Part shown: positions 21,901-29,345 of the stretch, piece after piece
How the letters are laid out: every line of letters begins with the position of its first letter
How positions within the stretch are numbered: position 1 is the stretch's first letter
IMG/VR virus record: IMGVR_UViG_3300009008_003239
Coordinates: 1 to 52,407 of that record
DNA length: 52,407 nt
Origin: a virus
Strand: one strand, 5' to 3'
Notes under the pieces: model-generated
What the model saw: only the letters and a program-made list of their open reading frames with translations
The model's database searches: none
What the model was told of the DNA's origin: nothing
Program-made: the position numbers and the translations under genes

Positions 21901-23220
21901 TTCTGTTTTTCTAGGCGCGTGGCCAAGAATGAAATAGTAATAACCCTCTGAATATCTTAGTGAGGGCGCTTCATTCAACGAACTCTCATTAAAGAATAGA
22001 TCTTCTTTGTCTCCGCCGGCAATAGTTTGTAGATTGTGCTTGCCGAAGTTGTAATACAACAAGCGAACGTCAACAGGATCCATTGTGATCCAATTATTAT
22101 TCTCCATTGGATTAATAGTTTGACTTCCAGGTACTGGTCGTGACGCTACAGACTCTAAATCAATAAGTTTTGCTCTTTCTGATATGTATGGATCCGGCTG
22201 GAGGCGCATTTTGCCTTCACGGATGCGAACATACTTGGCCTTTGTATACAAGACTCTATGTTGATTTTTGGTTATTTCATCCCATCTGGATTGCAATTGG
22301 CCGCCGACGGCGATGGGCTGCAAATCAGCCAATTTGGGGTCTACAGACACAAAACCAACCCACATGCCCGTCTCAGAAGGAACAATCTCTGTGATTGTTA
22401 TTTCTAGCCCTAGGGGTACTTCAACACCATTGCTTTCTTTATTGTCAGGCTTCCTTAGCATGCCCTTGTTGTCGACTAAAGAGTAATTTTTATCGTTCCA
22501 GCCACCTTGAAGGTCTTCTTCGTGAGGGGCTAGCCTGACTGGTAAATATGGATTTGATCTCGCACCGTCAGACATCTTCTCATTCATCAAAAAGCCAACA
22601 TAATGTACCTTGTTGCCAGTAGAGAAGTCAATAGAGTTTTCTAGGTTTATATCGCTGAAAATGGGTGTTGGGCCTAGGCCTTCGGTTTGAGCCAGCGGAA
22701 GGACATCTGCCTTTAAAGGCACTGCAAATTCTGGGAAGCTATCAAAAAACTCCGGCATAGCGTCCAAAACAAGGTCTAGCTGGTCACTAAGATCGTCCGG
22801 GGGCCCAAAGCCAAGAAGGTAGAGAGGGCCGTACTCAGAAGGTAGTGAAACTAAAGGATTTTCTTGTATAACCTTTATTTCTTCTACTATGTCTGCGACA
22901 ACAGAAGCAGCTTGATTTAGTTCAAGCTCGTCATATGGTTTTGGTGGCCACTGCTCAGAATTTTGTAATGCTGTTCCGCCCTCGCCCGATAGAGAATACG
23001 CCCTATCGGGGGTGAAATTTTCATCCACCCTTTGAACTGTGTCAAATTGTCCGTGGAGGTTGTTAATTTGCTGAGCTAATTTGACAGCATCAGGAAAATA
23101 AATCTCCGCGGAGGCGTCAGTGTCTGCTTTTACTTCGTCTTCCAGCACCTCCGAATAGAATTCATCTAGAACTGTACGAAGTTTATTCCAGGCTGTTGTT
23201 TTTTTTGCTAAATTAGCCAT
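12901..23220 (-). CDS. Giant baseplate-region virion protein (3439 aa)
   Basis: A single uninterrupted reading frame of 3,439 codons, the longest gene in the window, between the spike-like gene and the gp25-like gene. I cannot assign it to a named T4 protein. Most of the sequence is mixed alpha/beta and polar with no signal peptide. A Cys-containing segment (DLCSASFDRNARCLEL, then EEECEEQ) lies near the middle. The last 300 residues are mostly helical with alanine-rich stretches (IANAIQAATIAAIKKGIAIA) and a coiled coil (KKDLEEYGTVHKELKELESD), followed by a Pro/Gly-rich hydrophobic tail (YGGGLVPPPFVGGPPS). It does not sit where a tape measure would and lacks long heptad or tape repeats. The best inference is a baseplate hub/wedge scaffold or peripheral baseplate component. 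Confidence 0.8.
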   Translation of the reverse strand: MANLAKKTTAWNKLRTVLDEFYSEVLEDEVKADTDASAEIYFPDAVKLAQQINNLHGQFDTVQRVDENFTPDRAYSLSGEGGTALQNSEQWPPKPYDELELNQAASVVADIVEEIKVIQENPLVSLPSEYGPLYLLGFGPPDDLSDQLDLVLDAMPEFFDSFPEFAVPLKADVLPLAQTEGLGPTPIFSDINLENSIDFSTGNKVHYVGFLMNEKMSDGARSNPYLPVRLAPHEEDLQGGWNDKNYSLVDNKGMLRKPDNKESNGVEVPLGLEITITEIVPSETGMWVGFVSVDPKLADLQPIAVGGQLQSRWDEITKNQHRVLYTKAKYVRIREGKMRLQPDPYISERAKLIDLESVASRPVPGSQTINPMENNNWITMDPVDVRLLYYNFGKHNLQTIAGGDKEDLFFNESSLNEAPSLRYSEGYYYFILGHAPRKTEAELINESGDPHLEEDTAKMDSAKSSSSIINTETIKQEAWNNLLNYLGKNTVGGNSNTYNQLYKKYFIPASQMTNTNTANPNNQKVLFAIRASYVDSLPDVRRPYISDFEPGSPFLNGNNYAVALTMKDVRERSKYLVDEVLIPLQNAINKSKATIENANGLAYDIQAQIDSMTDFPVLMDEFFRRQSFPASTNRSFVYDLVQESVETESDHLIQIGVKDNGEIGGDVRETISYVIFSPDPNSLKDVDKKDSNLFYFDPYLTDDELSGQKELKRSALPLRIALPYLRQELEGVYSSRTLHLFLAYDKIKKRLGSGPKDLQQKWMKFMHSYMVPPVRIWPSKDPSLIEPDELDCDEIIERLNQTSPSAGLEERLLQEKLYSSPKCKAKYFEQFKKDTPAVSPELTKQELERKSQAISQPGGSILQNQYVKALYTQFFNAIDTEAIISMIMACLQKKLGLEITAEAICEAAIIKLVENSGASTVEKIMIANALVSPDSPASQKFMESLGASPPFYGNNALTLDRSYNNAPLATAMLMSEKEPPSNVLTVKSLEKSGVPVELIPGKRPDGGKFVTVPDGTPGTFVANKFGGGNVFVEETYAQKEIDEEKQRLLERGYTEEEAKSLLVASGHLVPNPQQYEDFLGSDDFAESYRIQANMPSQSIYGASSYSGTQDLRASAAGAQNWLNFMKDSIGLASICELLVGTALDGLQDLLRDPGGFLAGGGSTSWWRSFKESLRRQFTGPTISMKFPTSLVTDNHMGNYGEMLFKTFLTLVGSILGQIVSMLIKNALEQCLEEDSDIGSAYNPSKILPPDIPIPTIERADLPSISGVEDARLIAWMKDIIDNVSPAQLCALLRGDATKKTLKDCLVRTSWHWKDIFAAGIDTQYEIRNIFQQLGEQLDLEICDFVESPPASYVDDLCSASFDRNARCLELANAGLTEEECEEQINKEIEDLKNKVIGLTNVGLLGANPLANSFPSMCGENGNFVIPPGVKDTMERITDNILLNVKGSLMIDMEGLKFFSAPPRALLALSDPKELESAHKMFVDAVRNPHKRECLVFIGDPNNHWEQFELTSYSTLLYPITYNEHIHYGNFSTFKTDDPVTLAQTLTDAQYEEAEKVKQENYDNKVTELENEFISGLSDLKDGLVPPIIGYEQMVQPNAFKGSDPVFVDNLSAPIYDWASLEPSYELIDDLIAEVSKPGLLDGEADLLMLSVGLLAVQEGNDALAAQIQNYQDIPSSADEYATSKYNEYVDALAAQAGQANITLKTAAEGGGFIFDDDGHVQKLKEYFVSSSTYKPDDFFESTDFVPVHIGYLQPDNVFFEGAATHISIGNMAGLIGSDQEVKTYLEDSLVAQVAGPPLIRQIDQEFTKPIKPLILDRMALSFNQVINSPIYSVENGGNTIEAFPGHINKDNIYNHQNLRKVWPLSTKLKDIGVMQPTGIATGTDETTWYAMLRNFTGCDIRFNETTVEYFPFSWLNAGIQSDTNIKLFSSNTLDPENPTKFYEEFEERLSPANAGGSAIQDNNRHWYNWMRISPGLRRLLPILFDLSQSQEGTSNVRLTRAFMELTLGEALGLTSDRLSKIFPNMGDEISMSLGVVLGFSSENIYTNVVKKISAPNTEMAPPEDITGRSPWWGEGFFGTDDFKVTADEYAQDFPQYFPRFLVIEKQFRDPESPLNADSKSMTEHFSLNKEKVNKELYEDFFAPFPAYMGFDDSPQNQSLDLRKQITKLETQDNFNPNILKYELPFAEVTSKSTAGLDGQAKTKEIVDLFSGTNTNEQLNSLAEQLEVVNLNRSLINQNISVPIEENLTSQIGGLKNVSKVIKAAINIDNATAKVPPNAITETSNIYKKIFNFNFGSKLDEDVKSLLDTIYSGATAETLLDIYNETHSDIVIDEIQGPDKEDVSVYSLDQYNFKAQVFGELLLHKFFEKFDKYYDSGTQTNDDKTWIDENLNGFKKKLRFVLSTYGYSSLQYAYSTQFFSKLKSSRLHERGFMKQIWKKVLQSPITSNAVDAKCQDLFRTLDAPSMQELNETVSDFFKIEDVKTKILEYYESALCRDVFENGSADENAVRVSLLEGMVLLVIKVYILELCLAAVISWDSLDLEDVFEDDLTIGIVIENILKDFPDYERLLHAANNILKKEQTLSEVEFAEIKQKQSSLEYLIKRESGNIAAIIKEMFSNSNPLTTDLQIDLLKNSDADFINEFAENINNNIDLYPTHIYSALFATGNFEYVVDARLKNNIYTMNYGSADHNDLVNVDFSRAGANNGVKSDIFGLSGQDKNNKNYLHSPPMSFYRDPNDNDDNRTTQNYAGKPNDTKNSNWAARAHWADKDPTTPQINDIVGHQRGLLGFADPFSKENFLETTPGNNLNAKLGNVTFQPYVRIVDYAPGEVRPYVAKIYSEVLPNGKPCEGAVEIGEVNINDIDIYHSMMLPREDTNNIFKCHMHDCIPLTAWNYYFNNIFMKMVFEYTDASGLNPLIALYNEHGLKPFFKEVSFGMRMVYSTAYPVDGEIDDSDNFVTFMNTAFKNNPRALKASKCMLGHRPYSIYSQSDTHKKVLRELQVPIVEVERKLEFIQGLQLFEIGRDVYKLSDLGYWHPNHANLSTNSDKKKLLDLGNKSYVGSLVNNHSQFFYKNLANDMLLEIKNSPEFKLMYDYLFPMKRYMALSFVVASDGLSKFIPEPTDVLDRTKDSLKSIIDSLVNSVDYKHLPDPIANMLAQRLIRSNGGTSGKDPDMTKEILRIIWRTSLMILKGFVEMTDPAIIIAKNIIDIANAIQAATIAAIKKGIAIAKQTLQSGIDGSKNVLLNLELSLGIAAGTLNAQKTALPKVGDLDLSEKVTLNTDGSIIDEGTNTLRWQIEAKSLTPDERSKLSEDQLAEWDNFKKLLADAKKDLEEYGTVHKELKELESDLSDLEATAGKKIAEAEEIMKDVFSSPFLLPGMWAAMMPSILPYGGGLVPPPFVGGPPSTVPGMIYLALLLIDAYEEKIHDDMQKLDSSCEDQL

Positions 23221-23227
23221 TATTTTT

Positions 23228-24607
23228 TTAATTAACCTTGTTTAAACGACTATTGATGAAGCTCTCGCCACTCTCCGAAAGGAAGTTGTGCTTCACACCT
23301 TGTATATTGGTTATGTGCTTCAAGATAGATAATTCAGTTCTTGCTGCAGATTCAATATCAACCTTTATGCCGCCCAAAACTGTTTCCGCGGAAGGAAGAT
23401 CTCGAAGAGCGTAGAACGGAGACACGTGTGTGTGCTGCGCAACTGCTTGATTATACTTCATTTGATATTTCACGTAACCGTGCATTATTTTGGCCAAAGC
23501 TTCCACATTTTGCAATATAGTAATTAATGCTAATTGCAAATTATCACCCAAAACTATTGGCTGCAATGTCGTTGTGTCGTTCATGGCCACAAGTTCGATG
23601 CCGCTCTTTGCTAGAGATGCTCCATTCTGGGAGTTTTTTCTATCAGTACCTGTAACCAGTCTAATACTCTCCCTACCTATGACTCTAATATTGTCAGCCT
23701 TCAAAGCAATGCCAGACTTGGCGCCATATTTTCCAATATATTTCTCGTCTAAAGTTTTGCTTTCTTGACCTTGTGATTCTTGATTGCCAAATTCACCAAT
23801 CTGAAAATTCTTGTCGATATCTGTCTTTTGCGAAACATATATTCTAGCCGCGTCTATTTCAAAACTAGGGCTTTGTTCTTCCATCTCGTTAGGCGATGGG
23901 CCACCTAGGCCGGCGACGATATCGATAGCGTCACACTGAGTATGGCCTTTACCGCCATAGCCTGTGTGTAGTTTGTCAACTCGGTCATTTCCGATAACTA
24001 TAAATGCGTTATTATCCACGCCGCGGCGCACGTCCTCGCAGGCGGCTTTTTTCCGCGGAACCAGAGCCTGCAAGCGGAGATCACCAAAAACACCACTGAT
24101 TCCGCGTTCAGCTTTTTGCTCTTCAGTTAGTTTTTCATATTCTGCGCGGCGCGCCGGTGATACGCCAGATATGTCACGAGCAGGTTTTGTTGTTTTTGTA
24201 GCCTGCGCGCGCTTGGTGTGTTTCTTTTCGTAAAGGGAGCTTCCGGGTGTGTCAAAAGCCCTAATATCTTTTTCATTGTATAGTTGATCCGTACCAGATG
24301 TGTCAGTAACGCCACCAACAACACTTTTATCTTCAGCGGCGCCCTTAAAGCCTCCCACTTCGTAATCAGTCTGCGCCTTAAACGTACCATCTTCAAACGG
24401 ATTTTTCCCCTTCTCGCCGTTGACTGTTGATTTAGGGTACTGAGACTTTAATTTCTCATAATGAGCTTTTGCGTCATTGGGGTCTGTGGTGTTGAATGAT
24501 TCTTTTATTTGTCCAGAGCCAAGATCTACAACATCGAAACTAAAATATGTCTTTTCTCCAGATGATGCTCCAACTTTTACTGTGCTTACCGTTATGTCTG
24601 TTGCCAT
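23228..24607 (-). CDS. Baseplate spike-like structural protein (459 aa)
   Basis: The ATG shares one base with the TAA of the hub-peptidase gene. The N-terminal half is polar and low-complexity, with Lys/Thr-rich linkers (KKHTKRAQATKTTKPARDIS). Residues about 200-370 contain short beta repeats (NNAFIVIGNDRVDKLHTG, GIALKADNIRVIGRESIRLV, GIELVAMND) reminiscent of the beta-helical needle at the C-terminus of gp5 and VgrG spikes, where layers of strands carry metal or ion-binding residues. A segment with QPIVLGDNLQLALITILQN follows. The position immediately after the hub gene fits a central spike split off as its own gene. Similarity to spikes is by pattern, not by a clear family signature. Confidence 0.65.
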   Translation of the reverse strand: MATDITVSTVKVGASSGEKTYFSFDVVDLGSGQIKESFNTTDPNDAKAHYEKLKSQYPKSTVNGEKGKNPFEDGTFKAQTDYEVGGFKGAAEDKSVVGGVTDTSGTDQLYNEKDIRAFDTPGSSLYEKKHTKRAQATKTTKPARDISGVSPARRAEYEKLTEEQKAERGISGVFGDLRLQALVPRKKAACEDVRRGVDNNAFIVIGNDRVDKLHTGYGGKGHTQCDAIDIVAGLGGPSPNEMEEQSPSFEIDAARIYVSQKTDIDKNFQIGEFGNQESQGQESKTLDEKYIGKYGAKSGIALKADNIRVIGRESIRLVTGTDRKNSQNGASLAKSGIELVAMNDTTTLQPIVLGDNLQLALITILQNVEALAKIMHGYVKYQMKYNQAVAQHTHVSPFYALRDLPSAETVLGGIKVDIESAARTELSILKHITNIQGVKHNFLSESGESFINSRLNKVN

Positions 24608-27600
24608 TATAATTCTCCGGGCTCATCTGGCTTTTTGATCTCTTTCCACCTAATAACAGAGCCGCCGGCCCAATAGTGGAAATGCATGTGGTCTTCTATT
24701 CTGGAATTCCAAGAAATTGCCTTAACTCGATCAACAATGTTATCAATACCAAAAATAGTCGATATTCTCTTTTTTTCCTCTTCTGACCATACTTTACCAC
24801 CTCGCCAGCGTTTTTTTAAGAAAGAGCCGTTGCCCCACTTCATGCCAGACTTTTCGCAAAACAGTATAACCCAAGAAACTGGGTCTGATCCTGGCGGCAC
24901 TATGATCGATCCTTTCGATTTTTCCATTATTTTTATGTATTTTTTTCGTCCTGTTTGCGATTCTCCACCACCTTTATAACTGCTAGGCGCCGCTTTCCAA
25001 TTTTCAGCCATTCTTGGCCTATTTTCACCCTCGTAGGCGTTCTTTAACAGTAAAGAGGGGCTGTGTTTGTAGACGCCGAGGCGCCACAACTCAAGACCAT
25101 GCTTGTCGAGAAAGCCTGGAGACCAAGCGCCTGTAAAAACACTATTAAGTGCTTCATCTTTCTTTTTGTAGCCAGTTATATAAGGATCTACGTCAAAAGC
25201 CATGCCGAACGCGTGCAAGGACACACCAGCTATATAAGCCGTAGTCCCCGGTGGACCGTCTTGAAAGCCGCGAATACCTGTAGCCACTTCAAATGGGTGA
25301 TATTTCGTCTCATTTGAAGCTTCTTTCCATGCTTTCTCTATTTTTGGCGCCAAACAGGCCCAGATCGGAGGACTCTCCTTCGTAGTTATTTGTCCATTTG
25401 CCCCTCGGGCTGGATATTTAAATCCAACTGTTTTATATCCTTCAATAAGGTGGATTTTTGTTTTGGTCTTCGAACTTCTACCAGTAAAAGAAAACTCTGA
25501 TTTTTGTGGATAGTACTTAATCATTGTTTGTAATTCTTGGAATGTTGCAGGAGTTACTGGAAGGGGATCCAAACACACAGCGTCTGGTGCAGGGGGTGTT
25601 TTTGTGGGGGTCGGTGGCGCTTCTACCAAATCGGCGCGACGCGTTGGTTGTGGCTCACATTCTTTGGGTTTTTTGATTTCTTCAGGTTTAATCCTATTAA
25701 TGGCGTATTCAATTTTCTTCTTAATCTTAACATACGCATGTTGTGCAGATATCAAACCAGCATTAACTGCCAATGTTCCAGAATTCGGAGCTTCGCCAAA
25801 AATTTCTGCTGTATTTTGAAAATTTGAAATCTTAAATTCTTTTTTATAATTGTCCCACATGCTTTGCCAAGAAACACCAGCGGCATTTGTCTTTTTGATA
25901 TCAACTTTGCTAGATTTTAAAAGCTTGTCAACTTGATTTTTTAATTTTATAAGTTCGTCTCTATTGCTAATAATTGCCTGGATGTCTCTCTCAAATGAAT
26001 CGAGTAAGAATGTCTCCATGTAGTCTTTTTTCTTCTCTAAATAATCTATGTAACTCTTAAAAAACAGACTGCTAGTGTCTAACTTGAACTCACCATCTTT
26101 GCAGTACACGGAGTATCTCTCTATGTTGCAAACATCATCAGAGCCTTTTACCAACTCTTTAATCAATATCTCAAAATCTTTTATGGCCGGCTCCAAAGTT
26201 GCTCTCTTTTTGAGAATCTTTTCTCGATCTGATAGCGATGGCTTTGTAGAGAGGGCATATGCATGATCCGGAACACCGTCAAAAGATGGCTTAAGTTTTG
26301 TATTTGCATCAGGCTTCATAGGGTACTTTCTAAAGCTAGCTAAAAAGTCATTAACCATCGAAAAAGCATAACCAGCCCTAGTTCGTTTTGTCCCTGAATC
26401 TGGCGGAGACACGTGCATACTTATAAAGGATTCACCAGAGAAACCTTCCTTCGCAAAAAAAGAAAACTTTCTTTGGCCCAAACCAGATGCACTCTTGGAG
26501 TGTGTTTTATATTGTTCTATCTTGCCAACATTATTAAAAAAAGAACTCCATTCTTTTGTAGTTGGCGACATGACATAATTAAATTCTGTGTATTTGTCGT
26601 CGGTCCTTTCCTGCAGAAAGTCTCTCCACAAAGTAGTAGACGGAGAGGTACCCTGGCCGAAAAAATAGTCATATGGCCCAGGTGAATCCAATAGTTCATC
26701 CGTAATATAATCTATTCTAACTCTCCGACCGACGAGTGCACTTTTAAACGATGTCGTTGCTTTTGAGTGTGTTTCACTGTTTGGTATCTTCTTTACTATG
26801 GATGCTAATGCCAATGCCCCCAAGCCATCGGCGACGAAAGAGATCAGGCCGTCTTCATGCATCACCTTATCAGATATCGTTCCCAAATGCTCATCCAATA
26901 CCTCAAGTACTTCCCGGTGGAAATCGCCAAAACGACCTCCCGTAAAACTACCGTCAAAAGTTGCGAACTCGCGCTCTCTAATCGGTGTTATGTTCAACAA
27001 GTTTTTTGTAGCCTCTATTTTCAAAGACGATAAATAGTTTTTCATTGCTGGGCGTATAGCAGAAGACGAATTTGTTCTTATTGTGATACCACTCTTCTTT
27101 CCATGTAGGACCGGTTCACCTGATATCATCTTATTGATCCTATTGGTGCCACCGTTTCCATTGCCAAATCCTCTCGAATATGCCATCTCTGGGATTACCA
27201 GCACATAATTTCGGCCAGCGCGATTTAAGTCCTTGATGGCCGGGCCTATTTTCTCTCTAAAATCATTCCCAGGGACAACTGCATTGCTCCTGGCTTGCTC
27301 AATGGTTGTATTGGGCCCATGAATATGCGCGTGTCCGAAGCCAGCCATGTCGTGAAAATAGTATTTTATTTCTATAGGAGCAGTCAAATCTAGTGTCATT
27401 GGCGCATATATGATGGTCTCCCTACCTTGACCAAGTGGACGGTCTAAAAGGTCCATATATCCATTGTTTTTTAATGTGCCAGTCCAAATAAACGCGTTTG
27501 TATCTCCAGGGGCTGGGCCTGGAATCGAATGCTTTAAAGAGATCGTGGATTCCTTAAGCGCTTCGACAAAGTGTGCTTTTGTTTGAGCAGTTCCGGCGCC

Positions 27601-28350
27601 ATAAACGCCAGTTTTGATGTGCCCTTTGATTTTTCTTATTGGCGGACCTATAGAAACATTTGGATCCGGCTCTGTGTGGCCGATGAACAAGCCACCAGCC
27701 AAGCCGACGTTCCTGGCGGTCTTACAATCTGGGGATAACGACTTTCTCGGAGATAATTTTGTAAGTATTTCAGACGCGGCGCCAATACTATGTACACCAA
27801 TAATCTTTCCGGCGGGGCGGCCATTAAAACCAGTAAGGTTTTCAGTATTCGAATATTGAACATAGATGACTGAACCTACTGTGATCTTCTCCAACTCAGC
27901 ATCAGGGAAGTGCATCTGGTGGAATTCAGCATGCGCATCGATACGTGCGCGGTCTTCTTTGTCTTTGGGCCAGTCAATATCAACATCAAACTCCGGAATT
28001 TTTGCTATTACTTTTATCGGCGGCCTTTCATTGGCCTTTTCTTTTGTTTCAGTTAGTGGATTGGGATGGCTCTTTATATTGACTGTTTTTGTTTTTTGAC
28101 CTCCACGCGTGGCGGCTTCATTTTGCAATTGAGGTCCGGACAGCACCTCAAGAACCACAGCAGCATACGGACCAGTACCATCTACTATATCGTAGCTATA
28201 GTGTTTGCCGAACACAGATGCCAAAGTAGTGGTGAAGCTTTGTGATTCGCTATATCTAGACTCAAAAATACTGCGATTTATTTCGTTGAGTTCGCCGATA
28301 TCAAGATTGCGAAAGCGTTCCCAATTTTCTGCTGGCTTTGTGTTCGACAT
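24607..28350 (-). CDS. Baseplate hub protein with C-terminal M15-type peptidoglycan peptidase (1247 aa)
   Basis: Residues about 50-200 look like a gp5-type OB-fold region (YSYDIVDGTGPYAAVVLEVL, KITVGSVIYVQYSN). The centre (about 290-520) is unassigned; its FVADGLGALALAS segment is faintly hydrolase-like. A Pro-rich linker at about 900-930 precedes a C-terminal peptidase of the M15 (VanY/D-Ala-D-Ala carboxypeptidase) type. SLHAFGMAFDVD at about 1044-1055 gives the first zinc ligands H1046 and D1053, and IEDHMHFHYW near 1218-1227 supplies the catalytic acid and last His. T4 uses a gp5 lysozyme here; this phage appears to cut peptide cross-links instead. Such a hub enzyme would act in the periplasm to open the wall during injection. 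The peptidase call is firm; the hub assignment rests on context. Confidence 0.85.
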   Translation of the reverse strand: MSNTKPAENWERFRNLDIGELNEINRSIFESRYSESQSFTTTLASVFGKHYSYDIVDGTGPYAAVVLEVLSGPQLQNEAATRGGQKTKTVNIKSHPNPLTETKEKANERPPIKVIAKIPEFDVDIDWPKDKEDRARIDAHAEFHQMHFPDAELEKITVGSVIYVQYSNTENLTGFNGRPAGKIIGVHSIGAASEILTKLSPRKSLSPDCKTARNVGLAGGLFIGHTEPDPNVSIGPPIRKIKGHIKTGVYGAGTAQTKAHFVEALKESTISLKHSIPGPAPGDTNAFIWTGTLKNNGYMDLLDRPLGQGRETIIYAPMTLDLTAPIEIKYYFHDMAGFGHAHIHGPNTTIEQARSNAVVPGNDFREKIGPAIKDLNRAGRNYVLVIPEMAYSRGFGNGNGGTNRINKMISGEPVLHGKKSGITIRTNSSSAIRPAMKNYLSSLKIEATKNLLNITPIREREFATFDGSFTGGRFGDFHREVLEVLDEHLGTISDKVMHEDGLISFVADGLGALALASIVKKIPNSETHSKATTSFKSALVGRRVRIDYITDELLDSPGPYDYFFGQGTSPSTTLWRDFLQERTDDKYTEFNYVMSPTTKEWSSFFNNVGKIEQYKTHSKSASGLGQRKFSFFAKEGFSGESFISMHVSPPDSGTKRTRAGYAFSMVNDFLASFRKYPMKPDANTKLKPSFDGVPDHAYALSTKPSLSDREKILKKRATLEPAIKDFEILIKELVKGSDDVCNIERYSVYCKDGEFKLDTSSLFFKSYIDYLEKKKDYMETFLLDSFERDIQAIISNRDELIKLKNQVDKLLKSSKVDIKKTNAAGVSWQSMWDNYKKEFKISNFQNTAEIFGEAPNSGTLAVNAGLISAQHAYVKIKKKIEYAINRIKPEEIKKPKECEPQPTRRADLVEAPPTPTKTPPAPDAVCLDPLPVTPATFQELQTMIKYYPQKSEFSFTGRSSKTKTKIHLIEGYKTVGFKYPARGANGQITTKESPPIWACLAPKIEKAWKEASNETKYHPFEVATGIRGFQDGPPGTTAYIAGVSLHAFGMAFDVDPYITGYKKKDEALNSVFTGAWSPGFLDKHGLELWRLGVYKHSPSLLLKNAYEGENRPRMAENWKAAPSSYKGGGESQTGRKKYIKIMEKSKGSIIVPPGSDPVSWVILFCEKSGMKWGNGSFLKKRWRGGKVWSEEEKKRISTIFGIDNIVDRVKAISWNSRIEDHMHFHYWAGGSVIRWKEIKKPDEPGEL

Positions 28351-28365
28351 TAATTTTGGGCCTCG

Positions 28366-28665
28366 CTATTCTTCGTCTTTTATCATCTCATAAATATCTG
28401 ACTTTTCTAGTGCGCTGAGTCCTTGTGAGACACCCTCTTTTTTACTTAAAAGGGCTGCCAGCTTAACCATTTGTTCATTGGATCTTTGCAGAGTTTCCAA
28501 GTATTTTGCGGCAACAGGGCCGGAATACTGGTGCTTTGTCTCATCTTGTTTAAGAATTTTCATTAGTTCCACCAAAAGTGTGGCTGCCATGGCTCGGTCG
28601 TCGCGACAGTTCGAGATAGCCTCTTCAATGAATTCTTGTGATTTTAAAAGTTTCCCTTTTCCCAT
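28366..28665 (-). CDS. Conserved small phage protein of unknown function (99 aa)
   Basis: A 99-residue, helix-rich acidic protein with no Cys cluster, signal or membrane segment. It begins MGKGKLLKSQEFIEEAISNC and has a central helical stretch YLETLQRSNEQMVKLAALLS. It overlaps the end of the sigma-factor gene by 22 bases and ends 16 bases before the hub gene, so it belongs to the same transcript. A small helical protein beside late regulators could be a terminase small subunit or an assembly factor, but nothing in the sequence decides this and I do not assign a function. Confidence 0.75.
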   Translation of the reverse strand: MGKGKLLKSQEFIEEAISNCRDDRAMAATLLVELMKILKQDETKHQYSGPVAAKYLETLQRSNEQMVKLAALLSKKEGVSQGLSALEKSDIYEMIKDEE

Positions 28666-29345
28666 TCGGTTTTAAATGTCCTATATCTTTTTCTTATGCG
28701 GTTGAGGTTGTTGACGATTTGTTTAGTATTTAACCCAGTAATTTCCCGCATGTACAAATAAATAGCTTTTTTGTTAAAAATTTCTATTTCTTCAATGCTG
28801 TTGAAAAGAATGCGAATGGCATCAAGAACCTTTTTTTCATTATCTTTTAATTTTAACTTTTCCCAACCATCGATCTCTTTGAACAGGAGCGTCCAGAACT
28901 CAAACCGTTCTCTATCGTCTAAATACGTGTTATGTGATATTAAACAGGTTTGCGCTTCTTGCCCGTTAAGATCTTCATATTGTACGTCTCTTTTGAGTCT
29001 CTTGGAATTTTGTTTTACTTTGTGAATAAACCAGTTTTTTGTAATAACGCTAAAATACGAGAACGCCTTAGATTTTCGATTTGGATCATACTTGTCAAGA
29101 ATTGTTATCAACCACAACTTGCAATCATCTTTTAAATAATCGATGTTTGGCAAAGTTGTAAACTTGTATGTATAGACTATCTTATCCACCATCTCATCAA
29201 ACGCTGGACCTATCAAGCCTATGTAAAGTTCTGTTCTTTCTTTTTTGCAGTCTGACAAAGCATAATTTATGATTGCCTTCTCGTGGACCTTGGTAAAATA
29301 ATCGTTTTTACGCCTCGGTCGCCTCTTCCTCTTCACTTGAGTCAT
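28644..29345 (-). CDS. Late-transcription sigma factor, T4 gp55-like (233 aa)
   Basis: The sequence matches the divergent sigma-70-type factors of T4-like marine phages. The basic N-terminus has KRKRRPRRKND. Residues about 60-120 hold a region-2-like segment (DDCKLWLITILDKYDP, then SKAFSYFSVITKNWFIHKVK and LKRDV) that in sigma factors contacts the core polymerase clamp and the -10 element. The C-terminal third is helical with TGLNTKQIVNNLNRIRKRYR, resembling a helix-turn-helix. In T4, gp55 directs host polymerase to TATAAATA late promoters together with the sliding clamp. I chose the ATG at 29345, preceded by GAGGTTGAGG; the frame also opens at an upstream TTG. It overlaps the preceding membrane-protein gene by 38 bases and heads the baseplate block. 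Confidence 0.85.
   Translation of the reverse strand: MTQVKRKRRPRRKNDYFTKVHEKAIINYALSDCKKERTELYIGLIGPAFDEMVDKIVYTYKFTTLPNIDYLKDDCKLWLITILDKYDPNRKSKAFSYFSVITKNWFIHKVKQNSKRLKRDVQYEDLNGQEAQTCLISHNTYLDDRERFEFWTLLFKEIDGWEKLKLKDNEKKVLDAIRILFNSIEEIEIFNKKAIYLYMREITGLNTKQIVNNLNRIRKRYRTFKTEWEKGNF

Noticed and set aside
12901-23220. Tail tape-measure protein
   Set aside because: It lies between baseplate genes, lacks tape-like repeats and has a Cys-containing globular middle, so a tape measure is unlikely.
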